A stretch of DNA of 28,598 nt from an uncultured Muribaculaceae bacterium (lineage in GTDB: Bacteria > Bacteroidota > Bacteroidia > Bacteroidales > Muribaculaceae). The stretch is taken from the NCBI GenBank assembly GCA_910587545.1, contig CAJUMI010000030.1, positions 1-28,598 of the forward strand. Reading direction: 5' to 3'. The notes beneath the pieces are model-generated. The model saw only the letters and a list, made by a program, of their open reading frames with translations, did not search any database and was not told the DNA's origin. Below are positions 16,134 through 23,574 of this stretch, piece after piece; the stretch's first letter is position 1; each line of letters starts with the position of its first letter. The translations under genes were made by a program, and so were the position numbers.

Positions 16134-16988
16134 TTATTGACATGTTCTTGCGTTGAGTATATTCTGACGTATGATGTCTATTCCAAGTTTGGATTCATCA
16201 CTTTCGGTGAATAGCATTTCTGCAGGTACAGATCTGACAGTATCTTCGTTAAAGTATTCGCCGAACGACAGGGCTATGCCTTGGTTCAATAGCTGCAGGG
16301 CAGATTCTTTTTTACCTCTGAAGCCATGGATGATCCATAGTTGTTCGGGGTTCAGTTCTTTTTTTATTCTAATAATGTCCTCGTGAGATTTTACAGAATG
16401 TATTATAAGCGTTTTTCCTGTTTTCTCACTGATGTCAATGTGCCCTCTGAATATATACTCCTGTATGTTCCTGTCGCCGCCTTTGAGTCTGTCGAGGCCG
16501 CATTCGCCGATTGCTGTGACGTTGGCGAGACTTGCCTGTGATCTGACTTTTTCGATGGCGTCGTCGGCTTCTTTCCGGCTCATGCCATCAGTCGACCAGG
16601 GATGAATTCCGATACTGTAATATCCGCCTTCAGGCACTCTTTCATAATAATCGAGATTGACTATTCTGTCGCTTTCAGCCGGCTCTGTAAAGTTGGATAA
16701 ATGATGGTGGATATCTTTGAAATCTTTTATATTTTTTTCAATGAATTTTCCGCGTGGCGGCACAGGGTCATATCCGAAACTACCCCAAGGATTGCAGCGC
16801 CCTATTCTTTTTGCGGCCAGCCAAAGACCTTTGATGGGACCGTGTATTTTAATGGCTTCAAGTGCATATTGGCTGCATGTCGGTGAGTAGCGGCATGTTG
16901 CCGGAAACATAGGTGAGATCGCGTGTCTGTAAAAATGTATAGGCAGACTAATCAGTGTCGACCCCGCTATGCTCAGTATCTTTTTCAT
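16134..16988 (-). CDS. YidD-TatD fusion protein
   Basis: A 284-residue protein joining two families usually encoded separately. Residues 1-80 are a complete YidD (membrane protein insertion efficiency factor): 'CRYSPTCSQYALEAIKIHG' (32-50), 'RIGRCNPWG' and 'GYDPVPP'. Residues about 88-284 are a TatD-type metal-dependent hydrolase with likely ligands His94 and His96 ('DIHHHL'), Glu162 ('GECGLD'), His197 ('IIHS'), His221 ('IIHGF') and Asp264 ('ESDES'). Both halves look intact and the frame is continuous. A start 14 codons earlier (17030) is possible, but MKKILSIAG is the typical YidD opening; it overlaps rnpA by 41 bases. YidD aids YidC-mediated membrane insertion; TatD proteins act as nucleases. 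How the fused activities relate is unknown. Confidence 0.88.
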   Translation of the reverse strand: MKKILSIAGSTLISLPIHFYRHAISPMFPATCRYSPTCSQYALEAIKIHGPIKGLWLAAKRIGRCNPWGSFGYDPVPPRGKFIEKNIKDFKDIHHHLSNFTEPAESDRIVNLDYYERVPEGGYYSIGIHPWSTDGMSRKEADDAIEKVRSQASLANVTAIGECGLDRLKGGDRNIQEYIFRGHIDISEKTGKTLIIHSVKSHEDIIRIKKELNPEQLWIIHGFRGKKESALQLLNQGIALSFGEYFNEDTVRSVPAEMLFTESDESKLGIDIIRQNILNARTCQ

Positions 16989-17379
16989 TGTATATTTTAC
17001 GGAATATCCTGCACATTGATTTTTCCACAATATGATAGTCCTTAAGTGTGTCGGCTACATAGATTATTGCAAGGTCGATATTGCCGGGCAGGATGTTATG
17101 AAAGTCATGACGTTTCAGTCTGTACGCTTCTCTGACTCGACGTCTCATCTTTACTCTGTCGACGGCATGACGTAGTCTTTTCTTAGGTATTGATATGAGG
17201 AATTGGATGGGTGATCCTTCATCGCGGCTGTCGTTGATACGCCATACGGCTCTTAACGGGTATGCCATCGTCGAGCATATTCCGTTCGGCGATGTAGAAC
17301 CAGCCCCACGGCTGAAGAGCTTGTCTATTGCCGTGGGGCTGCATAATTTGTCAGATTTATTTAATCCGTATTTTTTCAC
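16948..17379 (-). CDS. rnpA: Ribonuclease P protein component
   Basis: A 143-residue basic protein, the protein subunit that helps RNase P RNA cut 5' leaders from pre-tRNAs. The diagnostic arginine-rich 'RNR' region is 'HAVDRVKMRRRVREAYR' (71-87), preceded by 'FLISIPKKRLR' and followed by 'DLAIIYVAD'. Slightly longer than the common 115-130 residues because of a loop at about 28-55. Its ATG overlaps the hemD stop by 4 bases, and its 3' end overlaps yidD-tatD by 41 bases. The rnpA-yidD order is widespread in bacteria; rpmH, often upstream, is absent here, with hemD in its place. Confidence 0.93.
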   Translation of the reverse strand: MKKYGLNKSDKLCSPTAIDKLFSRGAGSTSPNGICSTMAYPLRAVWRINDSRDEGSPIQFLISIPKKRLRHAVDRVKMRRRVREAYRLKRHDFHNILPGNIDLAIIYVADTLKDYHIVEKSMCRIFRKIYNEKDTEHSGVDTD

Positions 17380-18185
17380 ACTGCTTCCGTTTCTGCTTCG
17401 CTTTCGACAACCGGATTGGTCTTTGACAGATACAGATCAAGCGCGCCGGTCATCGATGTGGCCTCTGGTGAGGGAGCACCGATGTCAAGACGCAGACCAG
17501 CGTCTTTGACAGCCTGGGCGGTGGTCAGGCCGAATGTCGCGATTTTGATATCACCCTGCTTAAAGTCGGGAAAATTTTTCAGAAGTGATTCTATGCCCTG
17601 AGGACTGAAAAATACGAGCATGTCGTAATCGAAAGCCTCGTCTTTGGAGAAATCATTGCTGACAGTCCGATACATCGCCGCTCTCGTGTAGTTGAGATGA
17701 TTGTCATGGAGAATTGAGGCATCTGTGCCGTTGTTGACATCAGATACGGCGAAAAGAAATTTCTCGCTCTTATGTTTGAGCATATACGGTAACAGGTCGG
17801 CGAGTTTGCCAGTCTTGGCTGAAAATATTTTTCGTTTGCGATAGATGATATATTTCTGCAGATAATTGGCTATTGAATCACTTGTGCAAAAGTATTTCAT
17901 CGTGTCGGGAATACTGATGCGCATTTCTTCGCAAAGACGGAAAAAGTGGTCTATGGCGATTTTGGCTGTAAATATAATTGCCGTATGTTCTTCAATAGCG
18001 ACCTTCTGCTGTCTGAATTCTTTTGCACTCAGACCTTCTACTTTAATAAAAGGACGGAACACAATCTCCACGTCATATTTATGTTCTATATCGTAATACG
18101 GCGATTTTTCAGAAGACGGTTTTGGTTGAGATACTAAAATTTTGTTTATTTTCACAATTATATATTTTTCGCTTAAAAAATTCAC
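17376..18185 (-). CDS. hemD: Uroporphyrinogen-III synthase
   Basis: A protein of up to 269 residues of the HemD family, which closes and inverts ring D of hydroxymethylbilane to give uroporphyrinogen III for heme. Conservation is loose in this family. Clues are 'KILVSQPKP' at the start, 'AIIFTAKIAIDHFF', 'YFCTSDSIANYLQKY', 'FDYDMLVFFSPQGIESLLKNFP' and 'IATFGLTTAQAVKDAGLRLDIGAPSPEATSMTGAL', the last being the typical C-terminal HemD block. The ATG at 18185 gives 10 atypical residues; a GTG at 18155 would place the start just before the usual 'KINKILVSQPKP', so the start is uncertain. It is embedded between DUF4271 and rnpA. Confidence 0.88.
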   Translation of the reverse strand: MNFLSEKYIIVKINKILVSQPKPSSEKSPYYDIEHKYDVEIVFRPFIKVEGLSAKEFRQQKVAIEEHTAIIFTAKIAIDHFFRLCEEMRISIPDTMKYFCTSDSIANYLQKYIIYRKRKIFSAKTGKLADLLPYMLKHKSEKFLFAVSDVNNGTDASILHDNHLNYTRAAMYRTVSNDFSKDEAFDYDMLVFFSPQGIESLLKNFPDFKQGDIKIATFGLTTAQAVKDAGLRLDIGAPSPEATSMTGALDLYLSKTNPVVESEAETEAV

Positions 18186-18194
18186 CTTGCTTAT

Positions 18195-19055
18195 TCAGAT
18201 AAGTAAGGCGAGTTTTAGTATAAAAATTAACGGTATAATTTCCAACGCGCAAAGGTACAAAATAAAATACACCAATGAAAATATATTATTATAAAAAATA
18301 CTAAAGCCTTTTGCTATAAATATCAATCTTGCCGCAAGGTAGATAATCAGTGAAATGATACACACTGTCGGAGTGGTCTGTGGATAAAACAGCATTATAA
18401 GTGCCGGAATCATCAGAGCCACACCCGCGAGCGACTGTGAGGCGTTGAGGGCTCTGATCCATCTTTTGCTGCCGTCGTCTCCTGCAAATGTGTAGCCAAG
18501 CAGGCTGTAGGCACACAACTGAAACAGATAGTAGGCCGAAAACAGACCTATGCTTTTTATTAGTATGTTGAATTCATGAATATTCGTGTCTGTCTGTCCG
18601 CTGTGAAATATCTTGTAGGCTGAGAGTATAATGCCGCCGTAGATAAGATACTGGATGACTGTCAGTATGGTCAGTCGAGTCTCGTGGTTGCTGTGTTCGT
18701 CAAAAGCGTTTTCACGGTATTTGCTATTACGGAGTTCGTCGATGAAGCGGGTGAACAGTTTTCTGCACTCCTTGAAGTTCATCGCTATACTGACAAACAT
18801 AACTACAATAATAGTGAGTATCCCCGAATTGCCGTCGAGCGATCCTTGACGTGCCGACCCTTCGAGTCCGACATTCCAGTTGTCTCGGGGTACAATTACA
18901 GTTGATGTCAGTTCGATTGTGTCAATGGCGGCTCTGTCAGCTCTCAGCGAACCGATAATGGCGGTGTCGAGTTTCATTTCTGCTACCGGCAAAGCAGTCT
19001 GCGGTATTATTATCGGCTCGATGTGCTGTCGTATATTTGTGCTGTCGTCAGGCAT
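18195..19055 (-). CDS. DUF4271 membrane protein
   Basis: A 286-residue integral membrane protein of the Bacteroidetes DUF4271 family. The N-terminal 75 residues are polar and variable. A hydrophobic segment follows (about 78-92), then 'RKLFTRFIDELRNSKYRENAFDEHSNHETRLTIL' as the family's cytoplasmic loop (shown here as landmarks 97-130), and about six further membrane segments to the C-terminus. The family is usually found directly upstream of hemD in this phylum, as here (9-base gap), but its function is unknown. It lies 8 bases after the LOG-family gene. Confidence 0.82.
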   Translation of the reverse strand: MPDDSTNIRQHIEPIIIPQTALPVAEMKLDTAIIGSLRADRAAIDTIELTSTVIVPRDNWNVGLEGSARQGSLDGNSGILTIIVVMFVSIAMNFKECRKLFTRFIDELRNSKYRENAFDEHSNHETRLTILTVIQYLIYGGIILSAYKIFHSGQTDTNIHEFNILIKSIGLFSAYYLFQLCAYSLLGYTFAGDDGSKRWIRALNASQSLAGVALMIPALIMLFYPQTTPTVCIISLIIYLAARLIFIAKGFSIFYNNIFSLVYFILYLCALEIIPLIFILKLALLI

Positions 19056-19063
19056 TGTTCTTT

Positions 19064-19639
19064 CTAAAACTTAGCTGAAAAATTCATCGGCTCTTCCTCT
19101 CTGATAGCAGCGTCAACAGCATCTGGAGCAGTTGTTGCCACTGTCCACAGCCTCTTATGATCGGTTTTCATGAAATGAAGGTCAACGGCAGTGTCGAGCA
19201 TTGCGAGGAGATTGTCGTAATATCCGTCGACGTTGTAAATCACTATGTTGCCGTCGTAGAGCCCCAACTGCCTCCAGGTAATTATTTCCAGAAGTTCTTC
19301 AAAAGTCCCGATGCCGCCGGGCAGAGCTATTGCCGCCGAGCTCAGCGAGGCCATGAGTTCTTTGCGGATGTGCATGCTCTCGGTTATTTTCAGTTCTCCG
19401 AGACCTCTGTGGTGCCAGCCTCGGTCTACCATAAACTGAGGTATCACTCCGACGGTTCTGCCTCCGGCTGCGATAGCCGCATCGTTGACAGCGCCCATCA
19501 GACCCATGGATCCGGCACCGGTTATCAGTGTGTAACCCCGGCGGGCTATTTCCGCACCCAGATCCCGCGCCGCCTTGAAATAAACCTCATCGATTGTCAC
19601 ACTCGATGCGCAGTAGACTGTAAGACCCTTGCTTATCAC
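19064..19639 (-). CDS. LOG-family protein (TIGR00730 type)
   Basis: A 191-residue Rossmann-fold protein of the LOG/YvdD family, known as cytokinin riboside 5'-monophosphate phosphoribohydrolases or AMP nucleosidase-like enzymes. The nucleotide-binding glycine motif is 'GAGSMGLMG' (41-49), the 'MHIRK' element is at 89-93 and the catalytic 'PGGIGTFEE' at 107-115, so the active site is complete. Length is typical. It begins one base after the stop of the lipoprotein gene and runs into DUF4271 with an 8-base gap. In a gut bacterium the likely role is cleavage of the N-glycosidic bond of nucleoside monophosphates; cytokinin synthesis is not implied. Confidence 0.92.
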   Translation of the reverse strand: MISKGLTVYCASSVTIDEVYFKAARDLGAEIARRGYTLITGAGSMGLMGAVNDAAIAAGGRTVGVIPQFMVDRGWHHRGLGELKITESMHIRKELMASLSSAAIALPGGIGTFEELLEIITWRQLGLYDGNIVIYNVDGYYDNLLAMLDTAVDLHFMKTDHKRLWTVATTAPDAVDAAIREEEPMNFSAKF

Positions 19640-19640
19640 T

Positions 19641-20312
19641 TTACTTTATTCTACTAATTATTTTTGAAAATTCGTCAGAATTGAATTCAAAGGATTTTTC
19701 TTTGTTACTGTCTTCTTTGTTGACGATAATCATCTTGATATCTGTTTTTTTTGTAACTATGGCTTTTTCTGTATTTTCTATAAATTCGTTAGTTTCTGGA
19801 TCATCGGTAGAAGGAAATATATGGAGAAAATAATAGGCGGCTAAATTATGATTAATATTATCGTAAATGATGTCAGGAACCTGAATTTTTATTGTAATTG
19901 TATTGTTGCCATAATTGAATTCTGATAGAGTGGCAGATTGATTAAGTCGTTTCGGCATATCCACTTTCAAAGCAGCACAATAACTGATAATATGTCTCAG
20001 TTCGGTTTCGCCGGAAAATGTAGAACCCCATGTCTCATCATAATCATCATCGGTGATTTTTTGAGAATTGTCGCATTTATTGTTATTAGTGCTGATTTCT
20101 CTTTTCTTGCGTTCCGAGGTTTGATGGAGACGTTCCATGCCGGCATTATATGCGGCAGTATCTATGTTGACGTATTCTACTTCATCTTCATCCGAATCCA
20201 GTACTTCATTACGATACTCTTCCGATTGTTCATTCTCGATGTTTTTGTTCGAGCAACCGACGAGTGTCAATATTGTTGCTATTGTAAGGATTCTATGCAA
20301 TAATATTTTCAT
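19641..20312 (-). CDS. Hypothetical lipoprotein
   Basis: A 223-residue predicted lipoprotein. Residues 1-19 are a signal peptide with the lipobox 'LVGC' and acylated Cys20; the Asn-rich 'SNKNIENEQSEE' after it is a typical linker. The rest is hydrophilic, Asp/Glu/Asn/Lys-rich, with a beta-rich part at about 105-170. No family recognised. Base composition is clearly more A/T-rich than the genes downstream, which suggests a fast-evolving or acquired gene at the head of an otherwise core operon. It is separated from the LOG-family gene by a single base, so it is surely co-transcribed. Confidence 0.8.
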   Translation of the reverse strand: MKILLHRILTIATILTLVGCSNKNIENEQSEEYRNEVLDSDEDEVEYVNIDTAAYNAGMERLHQTSERKKREISTNNNKCDNSQKITDDDYDETWGSTFSGETELRHIISYCAALKVDMPKRLNQSATLSEFNYGNNTITIKIQVPDIIYDNINHNLAAYYFLHIFPSTDDPETNEFIENTEKAIVTKKTDIKMIIVNKEDSNKEKSFEFNSDEFSKIISRIK

Positions 20313-20334
20313 TCATCTGAATATTAGTGTTCCG

Positions 20335-20342
20335 CAAAATTA
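20335..20342 (-). promoter_or_regulatory. Candidate -7 box for the six-gene operon
   Basis: TAATTTTG on the minus strand, 22 bases before the lipoprotein ATG at 20312. It matches the Bacteroidetes -7 consensus, but no clear TTG is present about 20 bases upstream. Confidence 0.35.
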
Positions 20343-20438
20343 CAAACAAATCTTCGGAAAACGTTCTGTCAGGTCAGGATTTAGAGCCTCCTTATTATAG
20401 ATTTACTCAAAAAGTCGTTTTATCTCACATATTTTCCG

Positions 20439-20446
20439 TATTTTTG
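20439..20446 (+). promoter_or_regulatory. Candidate -7 box for pyrH-frr
   Basis: TATTTTTG on the plus strand, 46 bases before the pyrH ATG. It fits TAnnTTTG. The -33 position has only a T-run (near 20418-20421), a weak match. Together with the minus-strand box at 20335-20342 it makes the 180-base gap a divergent promoter region. Confidence 0.4.
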
Positions 20447-20492
20447 CGATAAAGAAATTTTTTGATCTATACATTCAACCCCGAAATATACG

Positions 20493-21203
20493 ATGAGAAC
20501 CGATTACAGACGAATACTACTCAAACTCAGTGGCGAATCTCTTATGGGTCAGCAAGGTTATGGAATAGACAACTGCCGCCTCGCCGACTATGCCAATCAG
20601 ATTAAAGATATTACAGACGGCGGTGTCCAGGTGGCGATCGTCATAGGTGGAGGAAACATTTTCCGCGGTCTCCAAGGGGCTGCCAAGGGTTTCGACCGTG
20701 TCAAAGGCGATCAGATGGGCATGCTTGCGACAGTTATTAATTCGCTTGCTCTCAGTTCGGCTCTCGAAGCGATAGGACAGCCTGCAAAGGTGTTGACCGC
20801 AATCAATATGTTCCCCATCGGTGAGCAGTACAGCAAATGGCGCGCTATCGAGGCTCTCGAAAAAGGTGAAGTTGCCATTATTTCCTGCGGCACGGGCAAT
20901 CCGTTTTTCACCACTGACACCGGTTCGGCTCTCCGTGCTATCGAAGTCGAGGCCGATGTGATGCTCAAGGGGACCCGTGTTGACGGTGTTTACACCGCTG
21001 ACCCCGAAAAAGATCCCTCGGCCGTCAAATTCGACGAGATCACTTATGACGAAGTTCTCTCGCGCGGCCTGAAGGTGATGGATCTCACCGCTACAGCCCT
21101 TTGCAAGGAAAATAAGATGCCCATAGTCGTTTTTGACATGGACCATGTCGGCAATCTGCGCAAAGTCATCTCAGGCGAAAGCATAGGTACACTTGTTTAC
21201 TAA
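20493..21203 (+). CDS. pyrH: UMP kinase
   Basis: A 236-residue bacterial-type uridylate kinase of the amino-acid-kinase fold, making UDP from UMP with ATP. Signatures: 'RILLKLSGESL' (7-17), 'VIGGGNIFRG' (50-59), 'GDQMGMLATVINSLAL' for the UMP site, and 'GTGNPFFTTDTGSALRAIE' followed by 'DGVYTADPEKDP', typical of PyrH. Full length. The start directly follows the only good promoter element in the gap. The gene is 35 bases before frr, a conserved pairing in many bacteria (tsf-pyrH-frr), here without tsf. Confidence 0.97.
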   Translation: MRTDYRRILLKLSGESLMGQQGYGIDNCRLADYANQIKDITDGGVQVAIVIGGGNIFRGLQGAAKGFDRVKGDQMGMLATVINSLALSSALEAIGQPAKVLTAINMFPIGEQYSKWRAIEALEKGEVAIISCGTGNPFFTTDTGSALRAIEVEADVMLKGTRVDGVYTADPEKDPSAVKFDEITYDEVLSRGLKVMDLTATALCKENKMPIVVFDMDHVGNLRKVISGESIGTLVY

Positions 21204-21238
21204 GAATAATTAAAAAAACTCTAAAACATACAGAAATC

Positions 21239-21799
21239 ATGACCGACGTTAAGACTTACCTTGCTCCGGCTGAAGAAAAAATGGAACTCGCCGTTGCCTA
21301 TCTCGACGACAGCCTTTCTCACATTCGTGCTGGAAAAGCCAGCTCCAAACTCATCGACGGCATCCGTGTCGAATACTACGGAAGCCTCGTGCCTATTTCA
21401 AATGTAGCCAACGTTTCTGTGCCCGATGCACGTACGATCGCTATCACTCCATGGGAGAAAGCGATGTTCAGGGAAATCGAGAAGGCAATCATTAATTCCG
21501 AACTCGGCATTACTCCAGAAAACAACGGTGAGGTGATCCGTATCGCCATTCCGCCGCTGACTGAAGACCGCCGCAAAGCCCTTGTAAAGCAGTCTAAGGC
21601 CGAAGCCGAGCAGGCCAAGGTTTCTGTGCGCAACGCACGTCGCGACGCGATCGACGGTTTAAAGAAAGCCATAAAGCAGGGCATGCCCGAGGACGTGGAG
21701 AAAGATGCCGAAGCCTCGGTTCAGAAACTCCACGACAAATATCTCAAGCAGATCGACGAAATTTTCGCTGCTAAAGAGAAAGAGATACTCACGGTCTGA
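21239..21799 (+). CDS. frr: Ribosome recycling factor
   Basis: A 186-residue protein that, with EF-G, splits the post-termination ribosome. The two-domain plan is evident: a helical bundle at both ends ('MELAVAYLDDSLSHIRAGKAS' region, then the long helix from about 115 to the end) and a beta domain with 'VPISNVANVSVPDARTIAI' and 'PPLTEDRRKALVK'. Length is exactly typical. It follows pyrH by 35 bases and ends at the strong terminator at 21826-21868. Confidence 0.97.
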   Translation: MTDVKTYLAPAEEKMELAVAYLDDSLSHIRAGKASSKLIDGIRVEYYGSLVPISNVANVSVPDARTIAITPWEKAMFREIEKAIINSELGITPENNGEVIRIAIPPLTEDRRKALVKQSKAEAEQAKVSVRNARRDAIDGLKKAIKQGMPEDVEKDAEASVQKLHDKYLKQIDEIFAAKEKEILTV

Positions 21800-21825
21800 T
21801 CAACTCGCATTCAGGCTTGCCGCAT

Positions 21826-21868
21826 ATAAAAATCAGCCGGACATTACTAATGCCCGGCTGATTTTTAT
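21826..21868. terminator. Bidirectional intrinsic terminator
   Basis: A perfect 15-base inverted repeat (21826-21840 with 21854-21868), extended by four more pairs across one mismatch, around a 3-base loop. The stem core is CAGCCGG, flanked by A5 on the left and T5 on the right, so it works as a Rho-independent terminator on both strands. It lies between the convergent frr (stop 21799) and secreted protein B (stop 21886). Confidence 0.9.
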
Positions 21869-21885
21869 GTTCTTCATAGTATGGA

Positions 21886-23382
21886 TTATCTTACAATGCG
21901 TTTGGTCACATTGTTGCCGCGTTTTTCTATAAACAGTCCTGCTGCCGGACGGTCGATACGTATGCCCTGAAGATTGAAATATTGGGTGTCTGTCTCAGCT
22001 GTTTTGTCGGAAGTGATTGAATCAATGCCTGAAACTTCGGGCAGATGAACGCGGAAGTTTTGTCCGGTCGAAGTCCAGTAACCGTTGAACCATCCTGTCT
22101 GTCCGATCCATAGGCCGTATGCCGGGAACTCTATCACATTGTTGTTGATCTGACCTATCCCTTCTTCGCTGCCTGCGATCGCTTCCTCAAGAGAAAGACC
22201 ATATTCGAGCATCAAAGCTACGTTTGACGTCACGCGAGCTTCGCCGTAGCCGTCGCCGAAGTCAATGCCGATAGGCGAGTTTTCGACCCATACGGCCTGA
22301 GGATCCTCGGCGTGGATATATATATAATGATTGTGGCCATCATGATTCTCGATGCAGTTGCCCTCATATTCGGCATACGGATTGACGAGACGGTAGTAGC
22401 CCCGAGTATTCTTGTTTTCCTGAAGTTCGACCTGAAGTTCTACTTGTGGCAGACCCTCGTAGTAGCCGGCAAACAGATCTTCGTTGTACTTGACTTTGCC
22501 GAGCGATGTCCACTCGCTGTCATCCGACCGGTCTCCATATATATATGCTACTTTTCCGGTATGTGCTTTCCCGTCGGCGTCCATAGCGATCACGAGCATC
22601 GAGTGTAGGCCGTGAACACTGCACTCTACAGTCTGTTTGCCTGCGGCGATCTCCTTGCCTTCGGCAGCGACGAGCTGCATTGTTGCGGCATCGAGATCAG
22701 CATTGGTCTCGGTTTTGCTGTCGGCTTCGACCAGACCTTCCTGCAATACATATTTCACTGATTTCACACTGCTGCCTGCTGTAATCGTGACAGGCACTTT
22801 GTTATTTACACCACAATAGTTATAGTCGAGATAGAGGGAGTAGTCTTCAATCTCGCTTCCCGAACCCGGTATAACGATCTTGCATTCGCCCTCGCGGTTA
22901 GCGCTGTGCCACAATCCCTCGGGATCTGTGAGGTCGATCGTCGCCATACACATGGCCGGAAAACTTATTATCCCGTCGCTGAGCGTTCCGTATTCGGCCG
23001 CTTCTCCTTCCCATCCGCTTTCGGGTACCATATGGGTGAAGCAGTAATACTGATCATAGGAATCGAAGTCTTCCATCCATACTTTAGCCGGATCCTCGGC
23101 GTGGATAACCATGTATGAACTGTCATCGGAAGAGCCGAACAGTTCGGCGATCGGGTTTTTGCCTGAGTAGGGAGCCAGACGATAAAGCCCTTTTGTATCA
23201 GAGTCTTCCTCTATGTTGACCGGCCACGACATTCCGCGCTTAATGCCCATCTCTTCTCCGTAATAGGTCAATAAACCTTCATAATAGACTCCCTGACCGA
23301 TTGAGACCCATTCGGCAGTTGCCTGCTGGATGCCTGCTCCGAGTAATGCCGCCGATAGTAATAATGCTCTGAATTTTTTCAT
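21886..23382 (-). CDS. Secreted two-module repeat protein (paralogue B)
   Basis: A 498-residue exported protein of unknown function, same design as the protein at 2933-4516. Signal peptide 1-23. Module 1 spans about 25-172, with WVSIGQG, 'GLYRLAPY', 'SYMVIHAEDPAKVWM' and 'GTLSDGIISFP'. Module 2 spans about 291-447, with WTSLGK, 'RGYYRLVNPY', 'HNHYIYIHAEDPQAVWVE' and 'NNNVIEFP'. Module 2 is closest to module 2 of paralogue A: both contain H-N-H-Y-I-[YF]-I, then [EN]SP[VI]G and G-[ED]-A-R-V-[ST]-S, and a K/G-LSLEE-like helix. The middle part (176-285) differs from A and looks like a beta-sandwich. The tail (468-498) has 'FNLQGIRIDRPAAGLFIE' and 'GNNVTKRIVR'. It is a single gene ending at the shared terminator. 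No catalytic motif seen. Confidence 0.85.
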   Translation of the reverse strand: MKKFRALLLSAALLGAGIQQATAEWVSIGQGVYYEGLLTYYGEEMGIKRGMSWPVNIEEDSDTKGLYRLAPYSGKNPIAELFGSSDDSSYMVIHAEDPAKVWMEDFDSYDQYYCFTHMVPESGWEGEAAEYGTLSDGIISFPAMCMATIDLTDPEGLWHSANREGECKIVIPGSGSEIEDYSLYLDYNYCGVNNKVPVTITAGSSVKSVKYVLQEGLVEADSKTETNADLDAATMQLVAAEGKEIAAGKQTVECSVHGLHSMLVIAMDADGKAHTGKVAYIYGDRSDDSEWTSLGKVKYNEDLFAGYYEGLPQVELQVELQENKNTRGYYRLVNPYAEYEGNCIENHDGHNHYIYIHAEDPQAVWVENSPIGIDFGDGYGEARVTSNVALMLEYGLSLEEAIAGSEEGIGQINNNVIEFPAYGLWIGQTGWFNGYWTSTGQNFRVHLPEVSGIDSITSDKTAETDTQYFNLQGIRIDRPAAGLFIEKRGNNVTKRIVR

Positions 23383-23495
23383 TTTAATGTGATTATGACA
23401 TGTTATTGCGCCAAAATTAAGAAAAAAATTTAAAATTAGTATAAAAAGTGAAATTTATGTCGTATTTTTTGGGGATTGACTTACGAAATTTATTA

Positions 23496-23503
23496 TAACT
23501 TTG
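23496..23503 (+). promoter_or_regulatory. Candidate -7 box for DUF4294-xerD
   Basis: TAACTTTG on the plus strand, 71 bases before the ATG at 23575. It fits the -7 consensus; the nearest TTG (23476-23478) gives a 17-base spacer, shorter than usual. Confidence 0.38.
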
Positions 23504-23574
23504 TCAGGCAATACACTTGATACGCATTGCCATGTCTTGAAATATAAGACTTTTCCCGACGTTATATATCTGTT

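Noticed and set aside
16128..16146. AACATG...CATGTT repeat at the end of yidD-tatD as a terminator
   Set aside because: The stem is only six bases, A/T-rich and without a T-run.
20517..21146. 209-codon minus-strand frame opposite pyrH
   Set aside because: pyrH motifs cover the same bases; the frame is a shadow.
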